NCBI GenBank assembly: GCA_002401965.1
Contig: NVUR01000021.1
Location: forward strand, 1-64,000
DNA: 64,000 bases
From: Alphaproteobacteria bacterium
GTDB taxonomy: Bacteria > Pseudomonadota > Alphaproteobacteria > Micavibrionales > Micavibrionaceae
Direction of reading: 5' to 3'
Made by a program: the position numbers and the translations under genes. The notes below the pieces were generated by a model. The model did not search any database. It worked only from the letters and a program-made list of their open reading frames with translations, and had not been told where the DNA came from. Shown here one piece after another: positions 53,370 through 61,543 of the stretch (position 1 is the first letter of the stretch; each line of letters starts with the position of its first letter).

Positions 53370-54953
53370 ATGACGTTAAATTTTTTCACATCAGAGAACG
53401 GATTTCAAAAATCCCTTATTGATCCATCCGTCACGGTTGGAACAAAAAAGGATTATACGACATCCCTAAAACGTGAAGAATTCAGCACCTCCCGTTCCAA
53501 AGATAACGACATGACACAATCCGAGCAAAATGAAAAATTTGCCACGATGATGAATGATCTGAAAAATAAGACTGGCAATCACGATCAAAAAGAAACAACC
53601 ACACCTACCGAAGCGCGCGCGGATATTACGGTCGAAAATGTTAAAATGGGCTTATTCAAAACCGAAGAAGCCGCCGCACCTACGACATTGAATATAGTGG
53701 ACGCAAATGCAGAGTCTTTAAACACAGACATAAACCTTGCCAATATTGCGGCTTTAAACGCAGAAATCCAGCGATTGATAGAAGATCAAGCGCACGCTAA
53801 CCAAGCCAAAGGCGACACCATTGTCACAACAAAACCTGAAACCGAGGAAGTAGAAAGCATTTTCGCCCTACTCGCCTCTTTCCTAAGCCAAGGTGAAAAA
53901 GGTGACAAAGAGGGTGAAACTGAGGTCACATTGATTTCTGTCTTGGAAAAAATCCAAGATCTGGCACAGTCTGAAGGGGCAGAGGCGATTACCAGTGGCT
54001 TAACGCCCGAACAACTCACCGCGCTGCAAGATCATATACAGGACTATATGAGTGATGCCTTAGCGCAGCGTGACCAAGAGTCCTTAGAAGCCTTAGCCGC
54101 ACAATGGGTATCCCTAAACCCTCCTATCAAAGAGAGCGCAAAAAGCACTGCAAAGACCGATGTCCAAACGATTTCAGCAACAGCAGATACGCCAACCCAA
54201 AAAGATCAGAAAATACAAACGCGTTTCGATACACGTTATAATGCGCGCTATGACGGCAACAGCGAAACAACACGCGCAGGCACAAACCAGACAGAAACAA
54301 CAGATTTCAAAGCCGCGCTCAAAGATGCTGGTGCAAATTCAGACGGAAAAGCCACAGCCCCAGCGCAAAATAATAATGCACAAAATACAGGACAACGCTT
54401 TTTACAAACGGCGGGTTTAACCGCACAAAGTCAGGCGGCACTAAGCGATCCAACCGCAACAACGGTGCAATCCCCTCTGCAAAGCAGCTTAACCAACGTG
54501 ATAACCCAATCACAAAGCGCAACACAGGCACACCCAGCAACACAAATGGTATCCGCAACCATTCAAAAAGCGGTAAAAGCGGGTGAAGATACGACGATAA
54601 AGCTGAAACTCGACCCACCTGAATTAGGACGCGTTGAGGTGAAGATGAGTATTGATAAGGACAACACAACGAAAATCGTCCTAACGGCTGAAAAACCCGA
54701 GACCTATATGATGCTAAAGCAAGATGCGGAAATGCTGGAACGCGCGCTTAATGATGCGGGCTTAGACACCAAAGGCGATCTAAGTTTTGAACTGGCGAGC
54801 GAAGACCATGATTTTGGCAAAGATAGAAAACAAGGGCACAGCAGCAAACAAAACAATTCAAACGACATACCAGATGAAGACATTATCGAGACTTCAATGG
54901 ATTGGCAAGTCGACCAACACACAGGCCAAATGCACTATAACGTGTTGGTTTAA
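53370..54953 (+). CDS. fliK: Flagellar hook-length control protein FliK
   Basis: Secreted ruler that triggers FlhB switching when the hook is complete. The 527-residue product has a long low-complexity Ala/Thr/Gln/Asn-rich N-terminal region (typical of the ruler part) and a C-terminal Flg_hook domain at about 400-490: TTIKLKLDPPELGRVEVKMSI then KIVLTAEKPETYMMLKQDAEMLERALNDAGL. It sits between the FlgN-like genes and flgD, the standard place. Confidence 0.93.
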   Translation: MTLNFFTSENGFQKSLIDPSVTVGTKKDYTTSLKREEFSTSRSKDNDMTQSEQNEKFATMMNDLKNKTGNHDQKETTTPTEARADITVENVKMGLFKTEEAAAPTTLNIVDANAESLNTDINLANIAALNAEIQRLIEDQAHANQAKGDTIVTTKPETEEVESIFALLASFLSQGEKGDKEGETEVTLISVLEKIQDLAQSEGAEAITSGLTPEQLTALQDHIQDYMSDALAQRDQESLEALAAQWVSLNPPIKESAKSTAKTDVQTISATADTPTQKDQKIQTRFDTRYNARYDGNSETTRAGTNQTETTDFKAALKDAGANSDGKATAPAQNNNAQNTGQRFLQTAGLTAQSQAALSDPTATTVQSPLQSSLTNVITQSQSATQAHPATQMVSATIQKAVKAGEDTTIKLKLDPPELGRVEVKMSIDKDNTTKIVLTAEKPETYMMLKQDAEMLERALNDAGLDTKGDLSFELASEDHDFGKDRKQGHSSKQNNSNDIPDEDIIETSMDWQVDQHTGQMHYNVLV

Positions 54954-54974
54954 CGAGGTATTAGGAGAGAAAAG

Positions 54975-55703
54975 ATGGCAAGCGATGTAACGATAAGTAA
55001 TGCATTAAACTTTGCAGAAAATACGGCAAATTCATCTGCCACATTGTCGCAGGACTTTGATGATTTCTTGGTTCTTCTGACCACGCAGTTGCAAAACCAA
55101 GACCCGTTAGACCCCGCAGATTCATCAGAATTTACCAGCCAATTGGTTCAGTTTGCTGGGGTTGAACAATCCATTAACACCAACCAGAAACTGGATGCGC
55201 TTGTATCACTTAATATTGGCTCGTCCTTTTCCTCTGCACTGAATTATGTCGGAAAAGACATCAGCTATATCAGTGCCGAAGGGCATTTCAATGGCACTAA
55301 TCCCGTGAAAATTGCATATGCGATTAACGGCGATTCTGTCGATACAACCATTAATGTTTTTGATGAAGACGGCACATTAATCTTCTCCGAAGGTGTATCA
55401 GGCGGCGCAACAGAATTCACGTGGGACGGTAAAGATGAAAACGGCATTGTTCAACCAAGCGGAACATATGAGATCAGAGTGGACGCATTAGACGGGCAAA
55501 ATGCTTCATTAAGCGTCACAACCGTTGTTACAGGGCATGTCAGCGGTATCGAAACACAAAATGGCACAACATTCCTGCTGGTTGGATCACGCGCTGTATC
55601 CCTTGGAAATATCATTAATGTTGTTGAACCGACAACCACATCAACGGCTGATACCTCAACTGACACCTCCGACGATAATTCCGACAACGGCGGCACAACA
55701 TAA
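54975..55703 (+). CDS. flgD: Flagellar hook scaffold (cap) protein FlgD
   Basis: Caps the growing hook. The 242-residue product has the N-terminal LSQDFDDFLVLLTTQLQNQDPLDPADSSEFTSQLVQFAGVEQ signature, then the FlgD Ig-like/tudor domain (VFDEDGTLIFSEGVSGGATEFTWDGKDENG) and a Thr/Asp-rich tail. An AGGAGA sequence precedes the ATG. flgE follows after 61 bases. Confidence 0.95.
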   Translation: MASDVTISNALNFAENTANSSATLSQDFDDFLVLLTTQLQNQDPLDPADSSEFTSQLVQFAGVEQSINTNQKLDALVSLNIGSSFSSALNYVGKDISYISAEGHFNGTNPVKIAYAINGDSVDTTINVFDEDGTLIFSEGVSGGATEFTWDGKDENGIVQPSGTYEIRVDALDGQNASLSVTTVVTGHVSGIETQNGTTFLLVGSRAVSLGNIINVVEPTTTSTADTSTDTSDDNSDNGGTT

Positions 55704-55764
55704 CTATACGAATAAATAAACATACTTAATTTAACATTGAATGCGTAATAAAAGGAGAAAGACT

Positions 55765-57507
55765 ATGGGACTATTTGGAGCATTATTTACAGGGGTTTCC
55801 GCCCTTTCCGCCCAATCGCAGAATGTCGCGATCATCGCGAATAACATCGCCAATATCAATACAACTGGGTTTAAAAGATCAGAGGCTTCGTTCTTCTCTC
55901 TGGTTACAACAAGTGGTAATACCAGCCGTTATTCCCCTGGTACAGTCACCGCAAATAGAATCCAGCGTGTTGACCAACAAGGGCCAATCACACAATCCGT
56001 ATCAGGAACGGATGCTTCCGTATCGGGTAAAGGGTTTTTCGCCGTCAAACGAGATCCTGACGATTCCGCTCTAACAGAATATTTATACACCCGAAATGGC
56101 CAGTTTAGTGAGGACTCACAAGGGTTCTTAAGAAATTCTGCAGGGTTCTACCTTTATGGCTGGGCGGTTGACCAATCAGGAAACTTGCCCTCTAACCAAG
56201 GGGATCTGACATCTCTGGTTCCTATTGATGTGGCGTTCTTAGGTGGTTTAACACGCCCGACAAATACCGCCGAACTTTCAATCAACCTAGACTCAGCAGA
56301 ATCAGACTCACTCTTTTCCGCAGCCCCCACCTCAAATGCAAACTTCACACGTGGCTTAACCGTTTACGACTCACTTGGTAATCCACAACCAATATCATTT
56401 GAGTTTGTGAAAACCTATGGTCCACAAGCCGCAAGCGCAACAACACGAACAACGCTGACCTCTACGGATGAAATGGTAAATGATCTGGGCTTGAGCGACG
56501 GAGACCAATTCACAATCGATGTTGATGGTGGCGCACCCAGAACATACCAAATCAGTGCCCTAGACGGCGCAGCCCTACCCGGAGGTGTTGATGCTATGAT
56601 CTTTGATATTGGTGATCTCATTGATGATATCAATACAAATGTCACAAACCTATCTGCGTTTTTAGGAAATGACGGTGAAGTTGTTTTGCAGCATGATGAT
56701 TTTGTCTTAGGCACGGAAAACTTTACCCTTGTTGACTCTGCGGGAACGGCACTGGCCTCGCTTGGCTTTGCACCTGCGACATACACCTCTGATGATATTT
56801 CTGGTGCTACGTTTTCGAACGGCCTTCCTGGAGACACCCCCCCATACAGCTCAGGAGATTTTCCAACCATACAGTTTCTACCAGGAGACCCTGGCTATAA
56901 CTCACGCGGTTGGTGGACAATGACGGTGACTGACCCGAACAATAACCAATTATCGAGTGGACTCATCAATTTTAAGGGCGATGGTACAATGAATGCGCTA
57001 TCAGATGCCGATGGTAATATTGATGTCGAACTCAGCCAAATTGACTGGAATAACGGATCAGAACTGCAAAATATTAATGTCGATATTTCAAGATTTTCAC
57101 AATTCTCAAGTGATTACAGTGTTTTGTTCTCCGATCAGGACGGTGCGGAACTTGGTCTTAGAACAGGTATACAAATTGACCGTGAAGGCTTCGTCATCGC
57201 GCAGTTCTCCAACGGTGCCAGTTCGATTCTCTATAAATTACCGCTCGTCACCTTCGCCAATGCCAACGGCCTTGCAGAGGTTTCAGGCACCGCCTACACC
57301 GAAACCGAAAATTCAGGTGAGGAAAACTTACGCGAAGCTGGTACAGGTGGCGCGGGCTTTATCGAACCCTCCACACTGGAAAATTCAAACGTCGATCTAG
57401 CCGATGAATTTGCCCTGCTGATTGTTTCACAACGCGCCTATTCCGCGGGTACGAAAGTCATCAACACAGTTGACCAAATGACACAGGAGTTATTGCAACT
57501 CAGATAA
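55765..57507 (+). CDS. flgE: Flagellar hook protein FlgE
   Basis: Hook subunit. The 580-residue product begins MGLFGALFTGVSALSAQSQNVAIIANNIANINTTGFKRSE and ends ENSNVDLADEFALLIVSQRAYSAGTKVINTVDQMTQELLQL, the two coiled-coil termini of the hook family, with GKGFFAVKRDP and TRNGQFSEDSQGFLRN inside. The ATG at 55765 has AAGGAG upstream; the in-frame ATG at 55741 precedes that site. It is larger than the about 400 residues of E. coli FlgE, as often in alphaproteobacteria. Last gene of the flgI operon. Confidence 0.96.
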   Translation: MGLFGALFTGVSALSAQSQNVAIIANNIANINTTGFKRSEASFFSLVTTSGNTSRYSPGTVTANRIQRVDQQGPITQSVSGTDASVSGKGFFAVKRDPDDSALTEYLYTRNGQFSEDSQGFLRNSAGFYLYGWAVDQSGNLPSNQGDLTSLVPIDVAFLGGLTRPTNTAELSINLDSAESDSLFSAAPTSNANFTRGLTVYDSLGNPQPISFEFVKTYGPQAASATTRTTLTSTDEMVNDLGLSDGDQFTIDVDGGAPRTYQISALDGAALPGGVDAMIFDIGDLIDDINTNVTNLSAFLGNDGEVVLQHDDFVLGTENFTLVDSAGTALASLGFAPATYTSDDISGATFSNGLPGDTPPYSSGDFPTIQFLPGDPGYNSRGWWTMTVTDPNNNQLSSGLINFKGDGTMNALSDADGNIDVELSQIDWNNGSELQNINVDISRFSQFSSDYSVLFSDQDGAELGLRTGIQIDREGFVIAQFSNGASSILYKLPLVTFANANGLAEVSGTAYTETENSGEENLREAGTGGAGFIEPSTLENSNVDLADEFALLIVSQRAYSAGTKVINTVDQMTQELLQLR

Positions 57508-57669
57508 GAACATAGTTTAAGGACTTAATCCCCCTCAGGGGATAAGAACAAAGACTATTCAGGATATTGAGTTTTAGGACAATGCTACCCTGCATCCCTA
57601 ACCCCTAAAGCCCAGTATCCGGATCGCTGCAATGTAAACCATACAGAAGTATGATCGGCATTACAGTTC

Positions 57670-57714
57670 GGGCGTATCAGGAAGAATTGGTAGAACACCA
57701 TACCTGATACGCCC
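57670..57714. repeat. Perfect 12-base inverted repeat upstream of flagellin
   Basis: GGGCGTATCAGG at 57670-57681 and CCTGATACGCCC at 57703-57714, with a 21-base spacer that contains a further TGGT/ACCA pairing. It is followed by CTCTTTTG on the plus strand. It could end the flgE transcript, but the T-run is short for a terminator. Confidence 0.75.
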
Positions 57715-57821
57715 CTCTTTTGAGGAATAATTATCAACAGCAGACACACACCGCAACCAAGGCACTGAGCGGTCTTTCCAACAAATAATGCACAATGTTT
57801 TCAACCGAATAAAAAATAAAT

Positions 57822-57851
57822 TTAACGATTTATTAAACCTTGTGCTATTAT
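57822..57851 (+). promoter_or_regulatory. CtrA-box promoter of the flagellin gene
   Basis: TTAA at 57822-57825, seven bases (CGATTTA), TTAA at 57833-57836: an exact CtrA site, with the preferred C after the first half. A -10-like TATTAT follows at 57846-57851, so the box covers the -35 position, as in CtrA-activated promoters. Predicted leader about 55 bases. Confidence 0.65.
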
Positions 57852-57911
57852 CATGGAGTATCAAGCTGGAATAGGATATTTCAGTAATACAACCTAGGAA
57901 AGGAATATACA

Positions 57912-59582
57912 ATGTCTTCAGATGTCGTATTAACAGCAGCCCTCAGAAACAACCTTCTGTCACTGCAATCAACGCAAAATCTTATCGATACAACGCAACT
58001 TCGCCTTGCAACAGGCTTGAAAGTTAACTCTGCACTCGATAGTCCCTCTAACTTCTTCGCCGCACAATCACTTGATAACCGTGCATCAGACCTGACCCGC
58101 CTACTTGATGGCGTTGGTCAATCAATTCGTACGATTGAGGCCGCCGATAACGGTATCACCGCATTAACCAATTTGGTTGAACAAGCACAATCAATCACAT
58201 CATCTGCACGTGATGAATTGGCCGCCTCCGAAGGTGAAGCACGTGTAACAGGAACTGTAGACCTTAGTGACGTCTCTGACTTAACGACTATCGGTCTTCA
58301 GGCAACTGAAATACTTAGAATCACCACAACTGATGATTCTGGTAACCAGATCACTGAGAACATTACTATCGGCTCAGGATCAGCTGAGGGATTAGCCGCA
58401 ACAATCACAAATAATTTTGCTGATAACCGCGCAGGTGAAATCACAGCGTCCTTAAATGACGAAGGTTTTCTTTCTATCGAAAGTTCCGATGGACGAAGTT
58501 TCACAATAACAACAGACCCGACAACTGGTGGTACCACAGACATTCAAGCAGCAGGTTTTGCTGGACTGGGTCTTGGTGATATCGTTGAAGTTATAGATAA
58601 CGGTACCGGTGCTGGTACGGCTGTTGCATCTGCAACTGTTATTGCAGGTAACACCTTGGCCTCCATTTCAATTTTCGAAGGTACTGGCGGGAATGTTGCT
58701 GAGGCAGGCGACGCTGTTAACGGCAGTTTTGTAGATAATGATGGTAACACAATCATAACAGGTGTTGATGACACAATTGACATTTCCGTAAACAACGGTA
58801 CTGCAGTCTCTTTTGATGCTAGCACTGGCGGAACATTTCAAGATCTTGTCGATACAATTAATCAAGACACATCTGTGAATGAGCTTATCGAAGCCAACTT
58901 TGACAGCGCAACTGGTCAGCTTAGCATCATCTCACTTAGTGATGACGTTGATAATGTTCAGTTACGTGTTACTGGTACTGCTGGTTCAACATTTAACATT
59001 GGTCTTGGCGATACATCAGGTAATTTAAACCCGCTAACAACAACAGGCGCAAACACCGTTGACCAAACATTCACGTTCAACAGTTCTACTGCTGGACTAG
59101 ATTCACTTGCGAACGACTACAACAACATTCGTACGCAGATCGATAGCTTGGTTTCTGATGCCAGTTACCGTGGTGTGAACTTGCTGAATGGTGATGACCT
59201 CACAACATTCTTCAATGAAAACAACTCAAGCCAACTAACAACGGAGGGAGCCACCTTTACAGCAAACGGTCTTGGTCTGAACGAAGCATCATTTAGATCA
59301 TCTGCTGCAATCGAACTCACTTCAACACAATCGCGTGAAGCACTATCTTCAGTGCGTAGCTTCGGATCATCATTGGCGAATAATCTGTCAATCATTCAGA
59401 CACGTGAAGATTTCACAAAGTCTACGATCAACACGCTAAAAGCCGGCGCAGATGACTTGACCGTTGCGGATCAAAACGAAGAGGGTGCAAACCTACTCGC
59501 TTTGCAAACACGTCAAACATTGGGTGTTACATCCCTATCATTGGCGTCGCAATCACAACAAGCGGTTCTACGACTATTCTAA
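57912..59582 (+). CDS. Flagellin
   Basis: Filament subunit. The 556-residue product has the conserved D0/D1 ends: N-terminal LRNNLLSLQSTQNLIDTTQLRLATGLKVNSALDSPSNFFAAQ and C-terminal SLANNLSIIQTREDFTKSTINTLKAGADDLTVADQNEEGANLLALQTRQTLGVTSLSLASQSQQAVLRLF. The variable middle (about 100-400) is Thr/Gly/Asp-rich, beta-type and Cys-free. GGAAAGGA lies upstream of the ATG. It is the only flagellin gene here and is followed by its regulators flbT and flaF. Output probably depends on CtrA and on FlbT acting at the mRNA leader. Confidence 0.96.
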   Translation: MSSDVVLTAALRNNLLSLQSTQNLIDTTQLRLATGLKVNSALDSPSNFFAAQSLDNRASDLTRLLDGVGQSIRTIEAADNGITALTNLVEQAQSITSSARDELAASEGEARVTGTVDLSDVSDLTTIGLQATEILRITTTDDSGNQITENITIGSGSAEGLAATITNNFADNRAGEITASLNDEGFLSIESSDGRSFTITTDPTTGGTTDIQAAGFAGLGLGDIVEVIDNGTGAGTAVASATVIAGNTLASISIFEGTGGNVAEAGDAVNGSFVDNDGNTIITGVDDTIDISVNNGTAVSFDASTGGTFQDLVDTINQDTSVNELIEANFDSATGQLSIISLSDDVDNVQLRVTGTAGSTFNIGLGDTSGNLNPLTTTGANTVDQTFTFNSSTAGLDSLANDYNNIRTQIDSLVSDASYRGVNLLNGDDLTTFFNENNSSQLTTEGATFTANGLGLNEASFRSSAAIELTSTQSREALSSVRSFGSSLANNLSIIQTREDFTKSTINTLKAGADDLTVADQNEEGANLLALQTRQTLGVTSLSLASQSQQAVLRLF

Positions 59583-59657
59583 CTCTGAAGAAAAACAGAG
59601 TTACTTACATTATTTTGATTTATGGCGGGGGCAGAAATTCCTCGCCATTTTTCTTTT
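59581..59657 (+). terminator. Flagellin terminator
   Basis: Two hairpins follow the stop. The first is AACTCT (59581-59586) with AGAGTT (59597-59602), overlapping the stop codon. The second is ATGGCG (59622-59627) with CGCCAT (59643-59648), followed by TTTTTCTTTTT, a typical intrinsic terminator. Confidence 0.75.
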
Positions 59658-59774
59658 TCGCCCCCACCCTATTCACCCAAGAATATTTCTCCTTCCTTTT
59701 ACAAACACATCTATGATATAATTACGTTAGAGTATTCGCAGAACGCGATGTCATAAGCAGAAAGGAAGAAATCC

Positions 59775-60161
59775 ATGGCTCTTGTAATCGACTTAAAACC
59801 TCAAGAAAAAATTCTAATCGGGGAGGCTGTTATAACCAACAGCTCACAACGCACACGCCTTCATATTGCGGGCGATGCGCCGATCATCCGTCAAAAAGAT
59901 ATAATGCAGGAAGAAGATGCAGACACCCCATGCAAAAATATCTACTTCATTATCCAGTGCATGTACATTTCCCGCGAGCCTAAAGAGTATCATGACCGCT
60001 ATTTTCTGGCCGTCAACGAAGTACAAACAGCCTCACCAACCAGCTCCATTTTCTTTATGCAAATTAATGAAAAAATAATGGATGGTGCCTATTACAAAGC
60101 CATGAAACTTACAAAACAGTTAATTGAGCATGAGCGGGAGTTACTTGAAAATGTCGTATAA
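59775..60161 (+). CDS. flbT: Flagellin synthesis repressor FlbT
   Basis: In Caulobacter FlbT binds the flagellin mRNA 5' leader and promotes its decay until the hook is built. The 128-residue product has the family pattern MALVIDLKPQEKILIGEAVITNSSQRTRLHIAGDAPIIRQKDIM and ALYVAVQ-type middle block NIYFIIQCMYISREPKEYHDRYF. GGAAGA precedes the ATG. flaF overlaps its last codons. It is read behind the flagellin terminator, probably from its own promoter; a TATAAT-like sequence lies near 59714. Confidence 0.92.
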   Translation: MALVIDLKPQEKILIGEAVITNSSQRTRLHIAGDAPIIRQKDIMQEEDADTPCKNIYFIIQCMYISREPKEYHDRYFLAVNEVQTASPTSSIFFMQINEKIMDGAYYKAMKLTKQLIEHERELLENVV

Positions 60162-60624
60162 TAATAAGAACCCCTACGCCAAGGCAACCAATGCCTATGA
60201 CACAAACGCGCAGGCACACACAACAAGTCAAAGAGAGCTAGAAGCACGCATCCTCTTAAAATCCAACCGCATGATGCAGGCATTGATTGATAATTGGGAT
60301 GAACGCCCGCAAGATGCACTTGGCGACGCCCTGACCTATAATCGGCAAATTTGGGTTTTGTTCTATGATACCGCATTGGAAAACAAAGATAGCGGCAGAC
60401 CAAACGACCTACGCAGTAACATCGTTAATCTCGCTAATTTTATATTCAAACGGGAAATTGATATTTTGGCAAAACCAGAAAAAGTAAAGCTCAATATCCT
60501 CATTAATATTAATAAGGAAATTTCAGCAGGTCTAATGACAAATCAGGAAAGCAACATACCCCACCCCCCCGCTGCACCTGCGGATCAAAGACCAACGGGG
60601 TCAAGAACCGATATTTCAGGATAA
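60151..60624 (+). CDS. flaF: Flagellin synthesis regulator FlaF
   Basis: Needed for flagellin translation and secretion in Caulobacter, opposing FlbT. The 157-residue product starts MSYNNKNPYAKATNAYDTNAQ, followed by the family blocks SQRELEARILLKSNRMM, ALTYNRQIWVLFYDTALE, LRSNIVNLANFIFKREIDIL and a Pro-rich tail. The ATG at 60151 overlaps flbT by 11 bases; an earlier in-frame ATG at 60124 is not supported by the family N-terminus. The flbT-flaF order is the reverse of, or the same as, that in various alphaproteobacteria. Confidence 0.92.
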   Translation: MSYNNKNPYAKATNAYDTNAQAHTTSQRELEARILLKSNRMMQALIDNWDERPQDALGDALTYNRQIWVLFYDTALENKDSGRPNDLRSNIVNLANFIFKREIDILAKPEKVKLNILININKEISAGLMTNQESNIPHPPAAPADQRPTGSRTDISG

Positions 60625-60646
60625 AAAAATGCAGCTCCTCGCTGCA
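60623..60646 (-). terminator. Terminator of the FlaG-like gene
   Basis: TGCAGC (60630-60635) and GCTGCA (60641-60646) with a five-base loop; on the minus strand the stem is followed by seven T. It lies 32 bases beyond the FlaG-like stop and abuts the end of flaF. Confidence 0.75.
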
Positions 60647-60677
60647 CATATAGACCAACTAAATTAATGACTAGGCA

Positions 60678-61175
60678 CTAAGCAAGGACACTGACCCCTG
60701 TTGATGCTGTACTTGGTTGTGCGGATTGTGCGCCCGCAGATAACGCGGCGGCGGCAACTTGTGGTGAGGGCAATGATATATTTGCCGAGGCAGAGGACGT
60801 TATATCCTGCACCGTAATAATATCCGCCGCCTGCACATTAGGTACAGGAGCAGAAACAGTGGTTTCTTGCCGTTGCTGCGGAGCGTCCGGTATATCCGCA
60901 TCGCGAATAATTTGTCTTTGCTCCAGCTTCGCTTGCGCCTGACTAATCTGCGCCAAACGACTCTCCGTGGGGAATTGCTGCTGAACATCACCAGTTTCAC
61001 TATCCCGAATTTGCAAAACAGCTTTATTATGCGCCACATCAATAGAGATATGAGGGCTGATATAAGGTGCCTTCGGCGCTTCCCGCACCACTGCCGGTGG
61101 AGAAGTATTTGCACCCCCTACACTACCGCGTAGAAGTTGCGCACTAACCAATGATGAGCTCACCGCTTCAATCAT
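60678..61175 (-). CDS. FlaG-like flagellar protein
   Basis: A 165-residue protein. Residues about 36-72 read PYISPHISIDVAHNKAVLQIRDSETGDVQQQFPTES, which resembles the FlaG pattern (a hydrophobic strand, then V.D.ETGEV..Q.P). The rest is Ala/Gln/Ser/Pro-rich and likely disordered; a charged AQISQAQAKLEQRQ helix follows the domain. It is transcribed against its flagellar neighbours between flaF and fliF, a position seen in related alphaproteobacteria. FlaG is linked to filament length in other bacteria; the role here is inferred. Confidence 0.65.
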   Translation of the reverse strand: MIEAVSSSLVSAQLLRGSVGGANTSPPAVVREAPKAPYISPHISIDVAHNKAVLQIRDSETGDVQQQFPTESRLAQISQAQAKLEQRQIIRDADIPDAPQQRQETTVSAPVPNVQAADIITVQDITSSASANISLPSPQVAAAALSAGAQSAQPSTASTGVSVLA

Positions 61176-61543
61176 GGTGAATCCCTAACCTTTCTTATTA
61201 AAACCTTGTCTAAAAATTCAAACAAGATAAACTACCCTACTATCACTGTAGTATGTTTTTATGCAAAAGTCAAGGAAATACATAAAATGGCGGTGGATAA
61301 GCAACAACATTCCCTCCGCTATTAACGGTTCATAAAGCTAAGAACCGAAATCAAAATACAGCGTATCTACAAACATTGCCGTTTGCCAGAACATATAAAC
61401 TACAGTAGTTTATTTATAGATATATACTTCAAAGACGAATCACCCCCTCGTCTTGTGGGATATATCTGTGCTATAGTATTGCTACCCCTATCCTCTTTGG
61501 GGTTCTAGCGTATTTATTAGATGTATAATAAAAGGTATATAAC
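61176..61543. other. 368-base upstream region of fliF
   Basis: No credible gene. It contains a 19-base palindrome (61395-61413, separate entry) and a stem CTACCCC/GGGGTTCTAG near 61481-61508 close to the fliF start. A weak GG-N10-GC match (TGGCGG...AAGCA at about 61288-61303) and a one-mismatch CtrA box (TTAA-N7-TAAA near 61322) were seen but are not convincing. Confidence 0.45.
61395..61413. promoter_or_regulatory. 19-base palindrome upstream of fliF
   Basis: ATAAACTACAGTAGTTTAT: nine-base arms around one central A, perfectly symmetric, about 130 bases before the fliF start. The size and odd symmetry fit a dimeric regulator site. A related CACTGTAGTATG lies about 150 bases upstream at about 61243. 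The binding factor is unknown. Confidence 0.5.

Larger units (their letters stand above)
57508..57911. other. 404-base flagellin upstream region
   Basis: No credible gene. From left to right: a small hairpin ATCCCC/GGGGAT (57528-57543) just after flgE, a large 12-pair inverted repeat (57670-57714), and a CtrA box with a promoter (57822-57851) leading to the flagellin start. No GG-N10-GC element was found. Confidence 0.6.

Noticed and set aside
59735-59752. TTCGCA upstream of flbT as a sigma54 -12 element
   Set aside because: The base pair ten positions upstream is GT, not GG, so the essential -24 contact is missing.
61281-61304. Sigma54-like element upstream of fliF (TGGCGG...AAGCA)
   Set aside because: Has GG-N10-GC but neither half resembles the four better sites, and it is 240 bases from the start.
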